DNA of 64,000 nt from Mixophyes australis (lineage: Eukaryota > Chordata > Amphibia > Anura > Limnodynastidae): the NCBI GenBank assembly GCA_036250195.1, contig JAVHZZ010000005.1, forward strand, positions 68,631,505 to 68,695,504, read 5' to 3'. Each line of letters starts with the position of its first letter. Within the stretch, counting starts at the first letter, position 1. Positions 55,085 to 64,000 of the stretch are shown piece after piece. Position numbers and translations under genes: made by a program. The notes below the pieces were generated by a model. It was given only the letters and a program-made list of their open reading frames with translations, did not search any database and was not told the DNA's origin.

Positions 55085-55430
55085 GAATCCATATTGATGG
55101 CACTGAGCAATGTGACTGGAGACCTTTAAGAATATTGCCACCCCTATTATTTATGTTTGAGCACTGACAATGAGCAATTGCACGTACACTGTAGACTGGG
55201 AAGAACACTGCCACCTCTCCTGTTTCTGTATGAGCTATGGCACAGAGCAATGGCACTGGAGTCTGCCAAGAACACTGCCACCCCTTCTGTTTCTGTGTGA
55301 GCTATGGCATAGTACAATGTCACTGGAGACATTTAAGAACACTGCAAACCCTTCTCTTTCTCTTTCATTAATGACGATGCCCAACTGCAATGGAAACTGA
55401 CAAGAACCCTGCTACCCCTTCTGTGTCTCT
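55085..55430 (+). repeat. About 66-bp tandem repeat, 5 units
   Basis: Units contain AAGAACACTGCCACCCCTTC and GAGCTATGGCAC, with starts of the ACTGGAG motif near 55,119, 55,256 and 55,322 and more diverged ones between and after. It lies within the composite repeat. Confidence 0.7.
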
Positions 55431-55632
55431 CTGTGAAATGGCGCCGGATCTCCATGGTGGGCGGTACTTATAAAATCCAAAACTCACAAGATTCGACGAT
55501 GCAACAATGATGTTTTGCATCGTTTTCAGTACCGAGGGCGTGCAAAAGTACTGAGTCGGCTCAGCTCGGTACTTGGATCTCCGATGTTCGAGTGGGCTCG
55601 ATTTTCGGGAAATCGAGCATGAGCATGTTTAT

Positions 55633-56720
55633 TTATAAGCTGTTTAAGAATAGAGAGGGTTTTTATTATTACAACATTTTCTGATTGAAACTACAGTCTA
55701 AAAAAAAGATTTACATAAAAGTGATCCATGAAATCTGGCATGGGTAACTTTGTGCTAGATGGGGAGCTTCTCTTTAAATCAAATTTCTACATTTTACCAA
55801 TTTGAGAAATATAAGCATAACAATGTTACATTATGTAGCACTGGCTGTGTAAACTGTCAGCGTGAGGCACAGCATAGTTCTGCAATCTCCCTCAATCTTC
55901 TCACGTAGTATCAAAATAAAAAATGAAATAAAATATAACAGAGCGCTCCATTCATGAAGGACACTCTCAGGTTTCCCCAAAGCATATAATGATTATTAAT
56001 AGACCTTATCCAGCATTGAGGGCCCTCTGGGCTTCCCTGAATGGTGGCAGTTAAAATATTAGAAGTAAAAGAACCTGGCTAATAGCTGGCTGGGTCTTCT
56101 CCTGTAAGGAATTAGCAGTAAGGGCCTTCAGCTGTCAGCTTGCTGGGAGACTTCCACAGTACCACTATCTGGAACCTGGTTGACCTGTCATACGTATGTC
56201 GATGCTCTATATTCATGGATAGTGCAAATTCAACTATTTATTTGATAAATAGAAGTTTGACCTGACTTGATCTATAGTTGGCATTTAGTTACAGTGCTCT
56301 CTTTTTTGAACACATTTTTTATTTAAACAGTATTACCGGGGAGCAATTATAGGTGTAGCTGAGCTCATTCGTAAATGTGAACCTATATTGATCACGCGTT
56401 CTTCTCTCCACCTAAGAGAAATTTGATTGATCTTCGAACTGGTCTGAAATTTTCTAGCATCTCTAGCCCCTTCTCTCTGAAGGGCTGAAGATTTCAACCA
56501 ATTTGTGTTTTGATGAAAGTCTATAAAAGTTTTCTCCTCTGAGAATCTCTCAGTGTGTGTTGTAGCAGCGCACAAGACACACGCAAAAGAGCAGAAGACA
56601 AAACATAAAAAAAGAAGAGAGGCAAAAACAGAGCAGAAAAAAGGACAGCAAAAGAAGAACAAATAAGTGGGTGAAAAGAAAAGAGAATATTTGCAGAATT
56701 GTTCTTGTCAAATACACAAA
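55633..56720. other. Intergenic, no recognised gene
   Basis: AT-rich to moderate-GC DNA without recognised repeat. The open frame at 56,333-56,662 (minus) has cysteine- and phenylalanine-rich low complexity and no domain. Confidence 0.5.
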
Positions 56721-57439
56721 GGACCTGATTCATCAAAGCACAGATACCGCGTGCAAAGTGTATTTGGTTCAGAGGGTCCCGTAATTCGGGGATCGGATCT
56801 GAAGATGTGCTGATGAATTTGGGTGTAGGTCTGGTCTGCTCTACTACACAAGATACTGCAAGATACGTTCACTGCCTATGTGGTATATAAATTCATAAAA
56901 GAATGCACAGAAAAAAAACTATTCAATTAATGTCACCTTTTAATAATATAGTCATTCATGACAAGATAGTTTAAAACAAAAAAAAAATATTTTGTTTTAA
57001 AAAAAAAAATATTTTCCCATGAAATATATTTATTAGGATGTTCTTAATGTCTACTGAATATAAAATGTATTGTTACAGTTGCTCCTGATTGCAAATACAT
57101 GCTATGGCATGCATCACTAGTATTCAGGACTTAGACTAGCCCTGTAGCTGGATCAACTGATACAACAGAAAAACAAGCAAATTTGAGATGCCCAGAGCTT
57201 GAATCGAACACTGCCACGTGAGATCAAAATTGTCACGCCTTTAGTGTACATTTACTACAGACGAACGCCCCTTCCCCACCCTGTTCTCTCACAGGCTGTA
57301 GCAAGTGTAATTTGTGTAAGGATAAGAATCGTACATGGCTGCATTTACTGACATATGAGACGGTACTGGTCATGCGCAGAATAACATTGCATTTAATACG
57401 CACAAAAATAGCAGATGCGTCCACTGATGAATCAGGCCC
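56721..57439. mobile_element. TIR element with GGRCCTGATTCATCA ends, 719 bp
   Basis: The left end is GGACCTGATTCATCA and the right end, read inward, GGGCCTGATTCATCA. AAA is present on both sides (56718-56720, 57440-57442), a 3-bp duplication of low complexity. The ends match the 315-bp hairpin at 16834, but most of the interior is not palindromic. This looks like a larger, possibly parental, non-autonomous relative. The centre is AT-rich with poly(A) and poly(T) runs. No transposase seen. Confidence 0.65.
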
Positions 57440-57442
57440 AAA

Positions 57443-57836
57443 GAACTTATCAAGGGAGAATAGTTGCACTATAGTGACTAGGAAGACCCCCTATTGAATG
57501 CTGGAGTCAGTTGTACTATTTTTTTCTTTCAATTGGCTAAATATTTGTAAATGCCAAAGACTGCTAAACCTTCTACAATGAATGTAGCTTCATCAGGGGC
57601 TGGTTGTTAAATTTTAGCCTGAGGGAAGAAACTCAGCTTAACAGCATATTAGAAGCATTTTAAAGGTAAAAAAATGCAGGTAGCCCAGTGACCTAGCCCA
57701 GACAGCCTCTGAACCACATAATCACAAATTAAGTGGTTTCATTGATTTTAACAAAGACCTTTTACTGGCTAATACATCCTAAAATACCAATCTTTGTTTG
57801 ATACTAAACATCTTCGCCTTGGAGAAGACAATCAAG
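57443..57836. other. Intergenic with CAGGGGCTGG repeat start
   Basis: CAGGGGCTGGTTGTTAAA at 57,594 resembles 28,673. The rest is unassigned. Confidence 0.35.
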
Positions 57837-58019
57837 TAGTGGTTAGCACTTATGCCTTACAGCGCTGGGGTCATGAGTTCAATTCCCGACCATGACCTTC
57901 TCTGTGAGGAGTTTGTATGTTCTCCCCGTGTTTGGTGGGTTTCTCCAGGTGCTCCGGTTTCCTCCCACACTCCAAAAAACATACTGGTAGGTTAATTGGC
58001 TGCTAACAAATTGACCCTA
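57837..58019 (+). mobile_element. V-SINE head and core (part 1 of a split copy)
   Basis: It begins inside box A (TAGTGGTTAGCACT), has box B GTTCAATTC (57877-57885) and the core GTTTGTATGTTCTCCCCGTG and GGTGCTCCGGTTTCCTCCCA. It is interrupted at GACCCTA by a LINE and resumes at 58784. The first about 15 bases of the head are missing. Confidence 0.9.
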
Positions 58020-58783
58020 TTATTATTATTATCGTTTATTTGTTAGGCGCCACAAGGTATCCGCAGTGCCGTACATGGTACAAACAGTAGACTATACAGG
58101 GTAAAACAATACAGAACAATAAACACAAAGTACCAGAACTTCAGAAACTCCAGGCAGGCAAATACTGTAAAGACGGAGCGGAAGAACAGGTGTGGAGACA
58201 GGAGGGGAGAGGGGCCCTGCTCATACGAGCTTACATCCTAAGGGAGGGTAGACAAAATCAGGCACAAGAGGGAGCCAGTGAAGCAAAGGGGAGAGTAAAA
58301 AGGAGCCAGGGAGAAACAGAAGAGGTGAGAGGTTAAGTAAATGGTTGGTATGCCTTAAGGAACAGGTGAGTTTTAAGTGCCCGCTTGAAGGAGCACAGAT
58401 TGGGTGAGAGACGGATGGAGCGAGGGAGGTCATTCCAGTGAAGGGGGGCAGCTCGGGAGAAGTCTTGTATTCTAGAGTGGGAAGAGGTAATGAGAGTGGA
58501 GGAGAGGCGGCGATCATTGGCTGAGCGCAGGGAGCGGGCGGGAGTGTGAATGGAGAGGAGGTTAGCGATATAAGGGGCAGTAGACTGGGAGAGAGCCTTG
58601 TAAGTGGTGGTGAGGAGTTTGAAAAGGATTCTGTAGGGGAAGGGGAGCCAGTGTAAGGCAAGACAGAGAGGGGAGGCCAGTAAGGAGGAGGTTGCAGTAG
58701 TCGAGGCGGGAGATGATGAGAGCATGGATGACAGTTTTGGTGGCATCTTGAGAGAGGAAAGGACGGATGCGGGCAATGTTACG
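58020..58783 (-). mobile_element. L2-like LINE 3' end inserted in a V-SINE
   Basis: Minus-strand copy of the same family as 48963-49768. The tail (ATT)n and TTTGTTAGGCGCCACAAGGT lie on the left, the coding part on the right. GACCCTA is duplicated at 58013-58019 and 58784-58790, an exact target duplication. The surrounding V-SINE is continuous across it. Confidence 0.93.
58330..58780 (-). pseudogene. LINE RT C-terminal fragment (L2/CR1-group)
   Basis: The 147-codon frame has [46 protein letters not shown] and SFKRALKTHLFLKAY, the natural C-terminus of the ORF2 protein. Compared with the plus-strand copy at 49 kb it has a small deletion or frameshift near its upstream end ([10 protein letters not shown] to LCLALHWLP). 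Catalytic parts are absent through 5' truncation. Confidence 0.85.
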
Positions 58784-58790
58784 GACCCTA

Positions 58791-58932
58791 GTCTGTCTGT
58801 CTCTGTCTCTCTGTCTGTGTGTGTGTTAGGGAATTTAGACTGTAAGCCCCAATGGGGCAGGGACTGATGTGAGTGAGTTCTCTGTACAGCACTGCGGAAT
58901 TAGTGGCGCTATATAAATAAATGGTGATCATG
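58791..58932 (+). mobile_element. V-SINE tail (part 2 of a split copy)
   Basis: It continues with GTCTGTCTGTCTCTGTCTCT, GGGAATTTAGACTGTAAGCC, GGGGCAGGGACTGATGTGAG, GCACTGCGGAATTAGTGGCG and TATATAAATAAATGGTGAT, the same order as the intact V-SINE at 54154. Confidence 0.9.
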
Positions 58933-59855
58933 AATTTGTAGCCACAGATTGTTAGTAAGGTTCCAGTTTTGTGTGAATCTAAAAGATATTACTGATATAT
59001 TGCTTCTAACATTTGTCCACTTTTTAGAGAAGGGGAGAACCATCTGGTAAACAATACTTTTTTCTGTCTTTCCTTAACATTGTTCCTTAATCTAGAAGAG
59101 CTCATGGACAGGTAAATTCAACCTTAGAAAAGCTGCCAATCTCAATAACTCTAGTACATGAGAAATTATTTTCAGTTGCCTACTTTTCTTTTTAATACAA
59201 CAATTACAAATTACAAAAAGTAACCAATGTTAACACTAATATTTGGATAACACATTATCAAAGTTCATACAAATATCTACTTTCAACAGATCTGTGAACT
59301 CTTTTCTAATTAGAAGAACTGGAAATGTTTTTAAACTCTACAATATTGGCAGGTCATCTCAATATACAACGTCTAAGTCTATAGCTGTGTTATTATTAGT
59401 GCAAACACAGCAGTCACAGCTAACTCCTTTTGGAGATGTTTTGTGTAATATCATGCAGTCACTAGCAGTCATTTTTCATTAATCAGAGTTAGTCAGTCCC
59501 AGATGATCTTTGTCGGAAATAAATCAAGGTTTTAATCACAATGGTATTTCAAAAACATATCTATTATCCAAATAGATTTGCGTGTGCTCTTGATTTTTAT
59601 ATTTCTTAAAATAATCTTATCTTATTTGGTTACAATCTCATTAGCCTGGCAATGATATAGTTTGCAGAATATTAAATGTAAACAGGTATTTAATATGTAT
59701 TTTAATCAACAGTTGATATTATACATTGAAAATATGGGGCAAATATAGAGTAAATAGCTAAAAAAGGTTTTATTCATCATTATTACATCCGATTGGGTAA
59801 AAAGAAAATAAATGTTAAAATGTCATATACAAATTTTTGCCAACATTTATGACTC
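58933..59855. other. Intergenic AT-rich DNA, no recognised gene
   Basis: Unique AT-rich DNA. The 79-codon frame at 59,243 has no domain. Confidence 0.5.
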
Positions 59856-59858
59856 TAT

Positions 59859-59900
59859 GGGGTAAATTTACTAAAGTGCAGCTTTGCAAAACGGTGCATT
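59859..59900 (+). repeat. Single end of a GGGGTAAATTTACTAAA MITE
   Basis: GGGGTAAATTTACTAAAG matches the ends of the 22,201 and 38,041 elements and is preceded by TAT. The expected opposite end was not found within 400 bp. Confidence 0.5.
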
Positions 59901-60319
59901 TCTGGAGATTTTATGTGTGGTTTGCAAATGGTGAGATTTATTCAAGACCAAAAACATAAAATAGCATATTTTTAAATTGTACAGCTTTAAGCCACCATCC
60001 CAATTTTTTCAAATAGTAGGTATATAAGCCATGCGATTTAAGTATGTAAGACCACACTTCAAACTGCGAGAAAATGGCAGGTTTCTTAAACATGCTACTG
60101 AGAGATGAGATAGCTCAAACTACATGCTGTTTGAGCTATCTTGTCTATTAGAATGTAAAAAAATAACAATTGAAAAATTGAAACAAACACCCCTCTCATT
60201 TCCATTTTATTACAGGCCAGTGCTACACATCATTGGGAGACCCTCTATAGGGACGAGGTGCAGAAGAACAATCAGTCCCGCGCACCTTCAGCTGACTGGC
60301 CAGAAAGCTGAATAACAAC

Positions 60320-60480
60320 CGACCCCCACTCCTATAAATAAATAAAATAGTGCCCTTGTTCCAGATATTAAATAAAACAGTGGCTCTGCTCCAATTTTTA
60401 AGTTAAATACTGCCCAGTTCCTATTATTAAATAAAATAGTAACATTAACTGAAATAGTGGCCCTACTCCTATTATTCGTT
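60320..60480 (+). repeat. About 37-bp tandem repeat, 4 units
   Basis: ATTAAATAAAATAGTGGCCC-type units with TGCTCC/TACTCCTATT linkers recur from 60,328, with considerable divergence. Confidence 0.75.
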
Positions 60481-63180
60481 TAAACTTAGAGCTGGTCTAA
60501 TGATTCAGGACAAAGGAAATAATGAAACTCATTGTCTAAGATTATGAGTTTGAGCTATGGTCTAGCAAAAATAGGCACTAAGGTTCATTTACTTATTGCA
60601 ATAAGTGGGTCCACAGAGTGTGTGCATGTGCACAAAAGCATCTATTTCTCCGCCTTGCAAATATCAAGGAGAACACCCACCATTTGGCTTTGGAAATTCC
60701 CCCATTAAATCAGTCTGAACTTACTTTTGTGGATCCAGATAGAAATGTGTACAGTATAAACAGTAAACATGTCATTGGCTATTGACATTTTAGGATCCCT
60801 TAAGTAATTTAATCTTATAATTAGTTTTTTTGTTAAGTTTGACCAAATTTATGTTTTAAATAAATAATAAGAATGAGGGGATTTGACACTGCCTTTAAAA
60901 CATATGTAACTAGTGTATGTTTAAATGTTTTGTTTCTATTGGTGGAAATGTAACCAGGAATGCACTTACCTGGAGCGCACAAAAAGCATTCCACAGAAAG
61001 CATCCCACCTCCTATAGACAAGTTTGTACTGTGAGGGGAGAAAATGCACCCTCTCCGCCTGTTCAATCTCACTTACATATCCCACAAAATGTCATTTCAA
61101 ATTTACATGTAGGTGTAAAATGAGGTTCACAAGTGCACTTAGTATTGGATGCCCCCAATCTGCCAACTTCCTCCATAAACTGCTTGTAAAAACATTTGCA
61201 CACAAAAATGTACATGATATCACATCACACACCTAATTTATACTGAGGGCCGACATCTCTGCCCATTCGGAAAATAACCTTACTATTGCTATTCTCCACA
61301 GTTTAGAAAAATGGTTTTGCCTGCATCAATGTAGTGTTTAAACTTCAATGACACAGTACATACAAAATGTATTGCATTGGTTTTGTTGTTGTTAAAGGAC
61401 AAACAGAACTTCGCTATTTCTTAGTTTATGATTTCCCTTCTTCGGAGGACTATTTTACATGTTTCAGTCTCTCTCTCTCTCTTTCAATCCTCCCCTTCTC
61501 TCTACTACTGTTACTAGTTGGTTTTGTCTTATATATATATAGCCAAAGTTTTGGTGAACTAAGTGAAAATGTAGTCATTTAGAGCAATCACCGCAACACT
61601 ATAACAGAATTCTCAGACATATTTTATTCTCTATGTCCTTTACAGTAATGCATTGTTTTGCATACTAATTATATATTTTTTGGTGATGGCTTCCTAAGTT
61701 GATGTTAGTCGCATGTCAACATAAACCCAACAAAAATGCTATTTGTCTTTACTTCTTATTCCAGGTGGTCGATCAGTTAAAGATAACAATAATTGGTGCA
61801 GATACAATTCCCGTAGGTCTCCCATGTGTCCATATTTTCCCAGGACAGTGCCCTCTATATTTTTTCATAATTTAAACTCTTGATAAACAAGATAAGGGAG
61901 AATAGATTCATATGACTATCTTACATTATTTAGAACCTAAACAGAAGTATGGTAGCCATAGTTGTAGTTCTCTCATAAAGAATTGAATTACAATTTTGTA
62001 ATAAACAAAACATCAAAGCTATGTAACAAATGCACCAAGCTTCAATACAAATTGCATACAAAATGCAAAGTGTTTTTTTTTTTTGCTATTTTACTGAATT
62101 TTAAGTGCAGGAGAAAATGTATTGTAAATGAAGTGTAAACAAGCACCTAGAATTAACAAAAGTAAATCATGTAAAAATAAGACATGTTTTTCTGAACAAA
62201 AATATAATAAAACAGTTTGTAAAATACTAGTGTTAAAATGTATTTTGGACGACAAACTATTACAATATGTTCATACATATTTTTACCTGCTACTTTCAGA
62301 TTTCCCATACATGCTTAATTACCTGTACGCAGATACACAATAAAAGTGTCTAATTCTATTTCTGTATTCTGAAATTATTAATTCTATACTTTTTAAATTA
62401 TAATTTTACAGCTATCATTATTTCAAGCTGATTTTTTTAGAATTTAAGCTTTCAAATAAGCAAAACATATCAAAATTCCTTCAATCAAAAATGAAGTGTA
62501 CTATCATCTAACAAATAGTTGTTGCACTTGTTTGTATTCATAATCCCATCATCATTTATGTTTTTGGAGTACAATAACATATTTTTACATCTTGTTAAAG
62601 ATTAAAAAGAGAAGGTTCAAATTTTCAAACTTAAATATGTCTTAACAACTATTACTATAATTATATATATTTTTTTATTATTGTAAGTAATAGTAGTAAT
62701 AGTGTTAGCTTTTCTATTTTAGTAAAGAGAAGTATATTTTTAATTTAGTATATTAGAAATTAAAAGAACAACATTCTTTTAAAATATCTTTGATGAAAAG
62801 ATTTTGTTTCACATTTAAATAGTAATTAATGTTTTATTCATCTATCTATTTTACCTAGTATATTGCATCCAAAATACTCACATAAAAAAAACTGCAGATT
62901 TTCAGGCTTATTAAAATAATTTGACATACTGATGTGGAGAATGTATAACAGTAGTTCCCCTTTTTGCTGAGACATGAGATATATTTTCAGTACACAGAAG
63001 TTCCAAGTATTTTGATATATAAATATACAATATAGTAATATTAAGCAGTTGTTTTTTAATTTTTAATCATTTTTGTTACATTATTTCTCACCCATCACAC
63101 CTTAAATTCCTGCATAGTTTTATGCATATGTTTATTATGACATATATGTCCCGGGCACACTAGTTGGGAATTACATGTAG
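60481..63180. other. Intergenic AT-rich DNA, no recognised gene
   Basis: Long unique AT-rich region with a (TC)n run near 61,470-61,485, a short (TA)n near 61,532, and poly(T) near 62,072. No supported gene. Confidence 0.5.
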
Positions 63181-63420
63181 ATGTGGAGTTAAATTGGCAC
63201 TGAACTATAAACACGATAACACAGAAGCTTACAAGACAAATTTAGACTTAATCTTGCATTGGATCTGAATTATATTTCAACGCCATTTCTTTCGAATTCT
63301 GCAAAACTAAAAATCTGTTTAATTAAATCATGTCTACAGCTATAATAGCTCACATATTATAGCAGAAACTGACATAAAACAAGGACGAGCAAAGAGACTA
63401 CTATAAAATAGACAAATATA
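63181..63420. other. Possible conserved non-coding stretch
   Basis: Unique, repeat-free DNA with TTTAATTAAATCATG and CTATAATAGCTCACATATTA and no open frame. Texture suggests possible conservation, but nothing here proves it. Confidence 0.15.
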
Positions 63421-64000
63421 TTATGCTAATTTTATTTTATGCAAAAACACATTTTACTTGTAGTTATAATATGCCTAGACAGTTCACATTGAAGAAATGT
63501 TATTCCGTTCAGGTTTTAGGCTACATTCTTCCTTTTTGTAAAGTTTTGTTTGCTAAATGTGGAAGAATAAACAGAATAAAAAAATCTAATTAAATCTCTT
63601 TCCACAAGGTGTTTGTAAAATCCTTAATGAAAAAACTGAGCAATGCTTCCCTCGTGTGGCTGAACAAAGTAATGCGGAATGACGAACAAAGCAAACATTT
63701 TTGTTAAAAATTTTCGTCTGGAAATGTGTGCTGTAATAATTTTTACTTTCCTTCGTAGGTTAGAATTTTTTCTTTCAGTCCTTTCTCTACTTCACTTAAT
63801 TTCAAAATGTATTGTTTCATTGCTGAGCCAGGTACTACTGCATTTTACAGACTTGGTGGCTAGTGCAGAGTGACTACTATGCCAGTTTGCATAGCATATC
63901 TTGCACAAAAATCACTCTGCATATGCCCTGAAGGTGTATAAAAAGATATTAGATCCAAGACTAATCTAGATTTCTAGTTAAAGGGCAATGTTGAACTTAC
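63421..64000. other. Intergenic, no recognised gene
   Basis: AT-rich DNA to the window end. The 64-codon frame at 63,679 has hydrophobic composition and no domain. Confidence 0.5.

Larger units (their letters stand above)
54045..55632. repeat. Composite repeat with TGTTTTGGTTTTGG and GATCTCC ends
   Basis: The left part has TGTTTTGGTTTTGGATCTG three to four times. A V-SINE interrupts it. The middle has a 66-bp tandem array, and the right part is GC-richer with GCTCGGTACTTGGATCTCCG and TCGATTTTCGGGAAATCGAG. The block is treated as one dispersed element split by the SINE, but its ends are not proven. Confidence 0.4.

Noticed and set aside
58221..58661. Second minus-strand frame of 146 codons overlapping the LINE fragment
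   Set aside because: It is an alternative frame of the same L2-like LINE. The frame with [12 protein letters not shown] and SFKRALKTH is the real one over most of its length.

Overview
This 64 kb window looks like nuclear DNA of an anuran amphibian (frog). The evidence is the mix of repeats: L1/Tx1-type LINEs, a CR1 LINE with its 8-bp 3' tail repeat, L2-like LINE 3' ends with (AAT)n tails, a tRNA-headed V-SINE, hAT, PIF/Harbinger-like and mariner DNA transposons, many hairpin MITEs, LTR remnants and abundant minisatellites. The species call is inference from repeat types. I found no host protein-coding exon, rRNA, tRNA gene or CRISPR array. The window is best read as a gene desert or the inside of a very long intron.

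Layout. 0.5-1.5 kb: decayed L1/Tx1 ORF1 (minus). 1.7-4.5 kb: a CpG-rich block with five CCAAT-type boxes, a perfect CRE, a TATA box, a GGGCACAAGGCCC-type array, splice-like signals and a poly(A) signal; it could be a repeat-derived transcription unit. 4.5-6.5 kb: an LTR-like sequence and a PIF/Harbinger transposase fragment. 7.2-7.75 kb: a 97-bp minisatellite with two-unit higher-order structure. 7.8-13.7 kb: largely unique AT-rich DNA. 13.7-16.5 kb: an L1/Tx1 ORF2 (minus) split by a 1.33 kb hAT element with an 8-bp target duplication. 16.8-22.4 kb: hairpin elements, two more L1/Tx1 pieces and a V-SINE split by a palindrome. 22.4-26.8 kb: mostly unique DNA plus a second GGGCACAAGGCCC array. 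26.8-30.4 kb: an L1 3' end, an LTR with a gag-like remnant, and two hairpin elements containing telomere-like repeats. 31.5-37.2 kb: an 18-bp minisatellite broken by a 4,985-bp hAT element, itself containing a hAT MITE and a CR1 LINE with an 881-codon open frame. 37.3-39 kb: several tandem arrays split by a near-perfect palindrome. 39-47 kb: mostly unique DNA with MITEs. 47.2-50.2 kb: a dead mariner, then a 31-bp minisatellite split by an L2-like LINE. 50-64 kb: AT-rich unique DNA, V-SINEs (one split by an L2-like LINE), a 719-bp TIR element and small arrays.

How the parts relate. The strongest result is stratigraphic. Several insertions are proven within the window by target-site duplications and by the interrupted sequence resuming on the far side: hAT in L1, hAT in minisatellite, hAT MITE in hAT, LINE in V-SINE, LINE in minisatellite. 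A group of hairpin elements shares GGG-type ends and 3-bp duplications, and three elements carry internal TTAGGG-like repeats. No element here encodes a complete, intact mobilisation machinery. The CR1 frame has intact reverse transcriptase motifs but lacks its 5' end.
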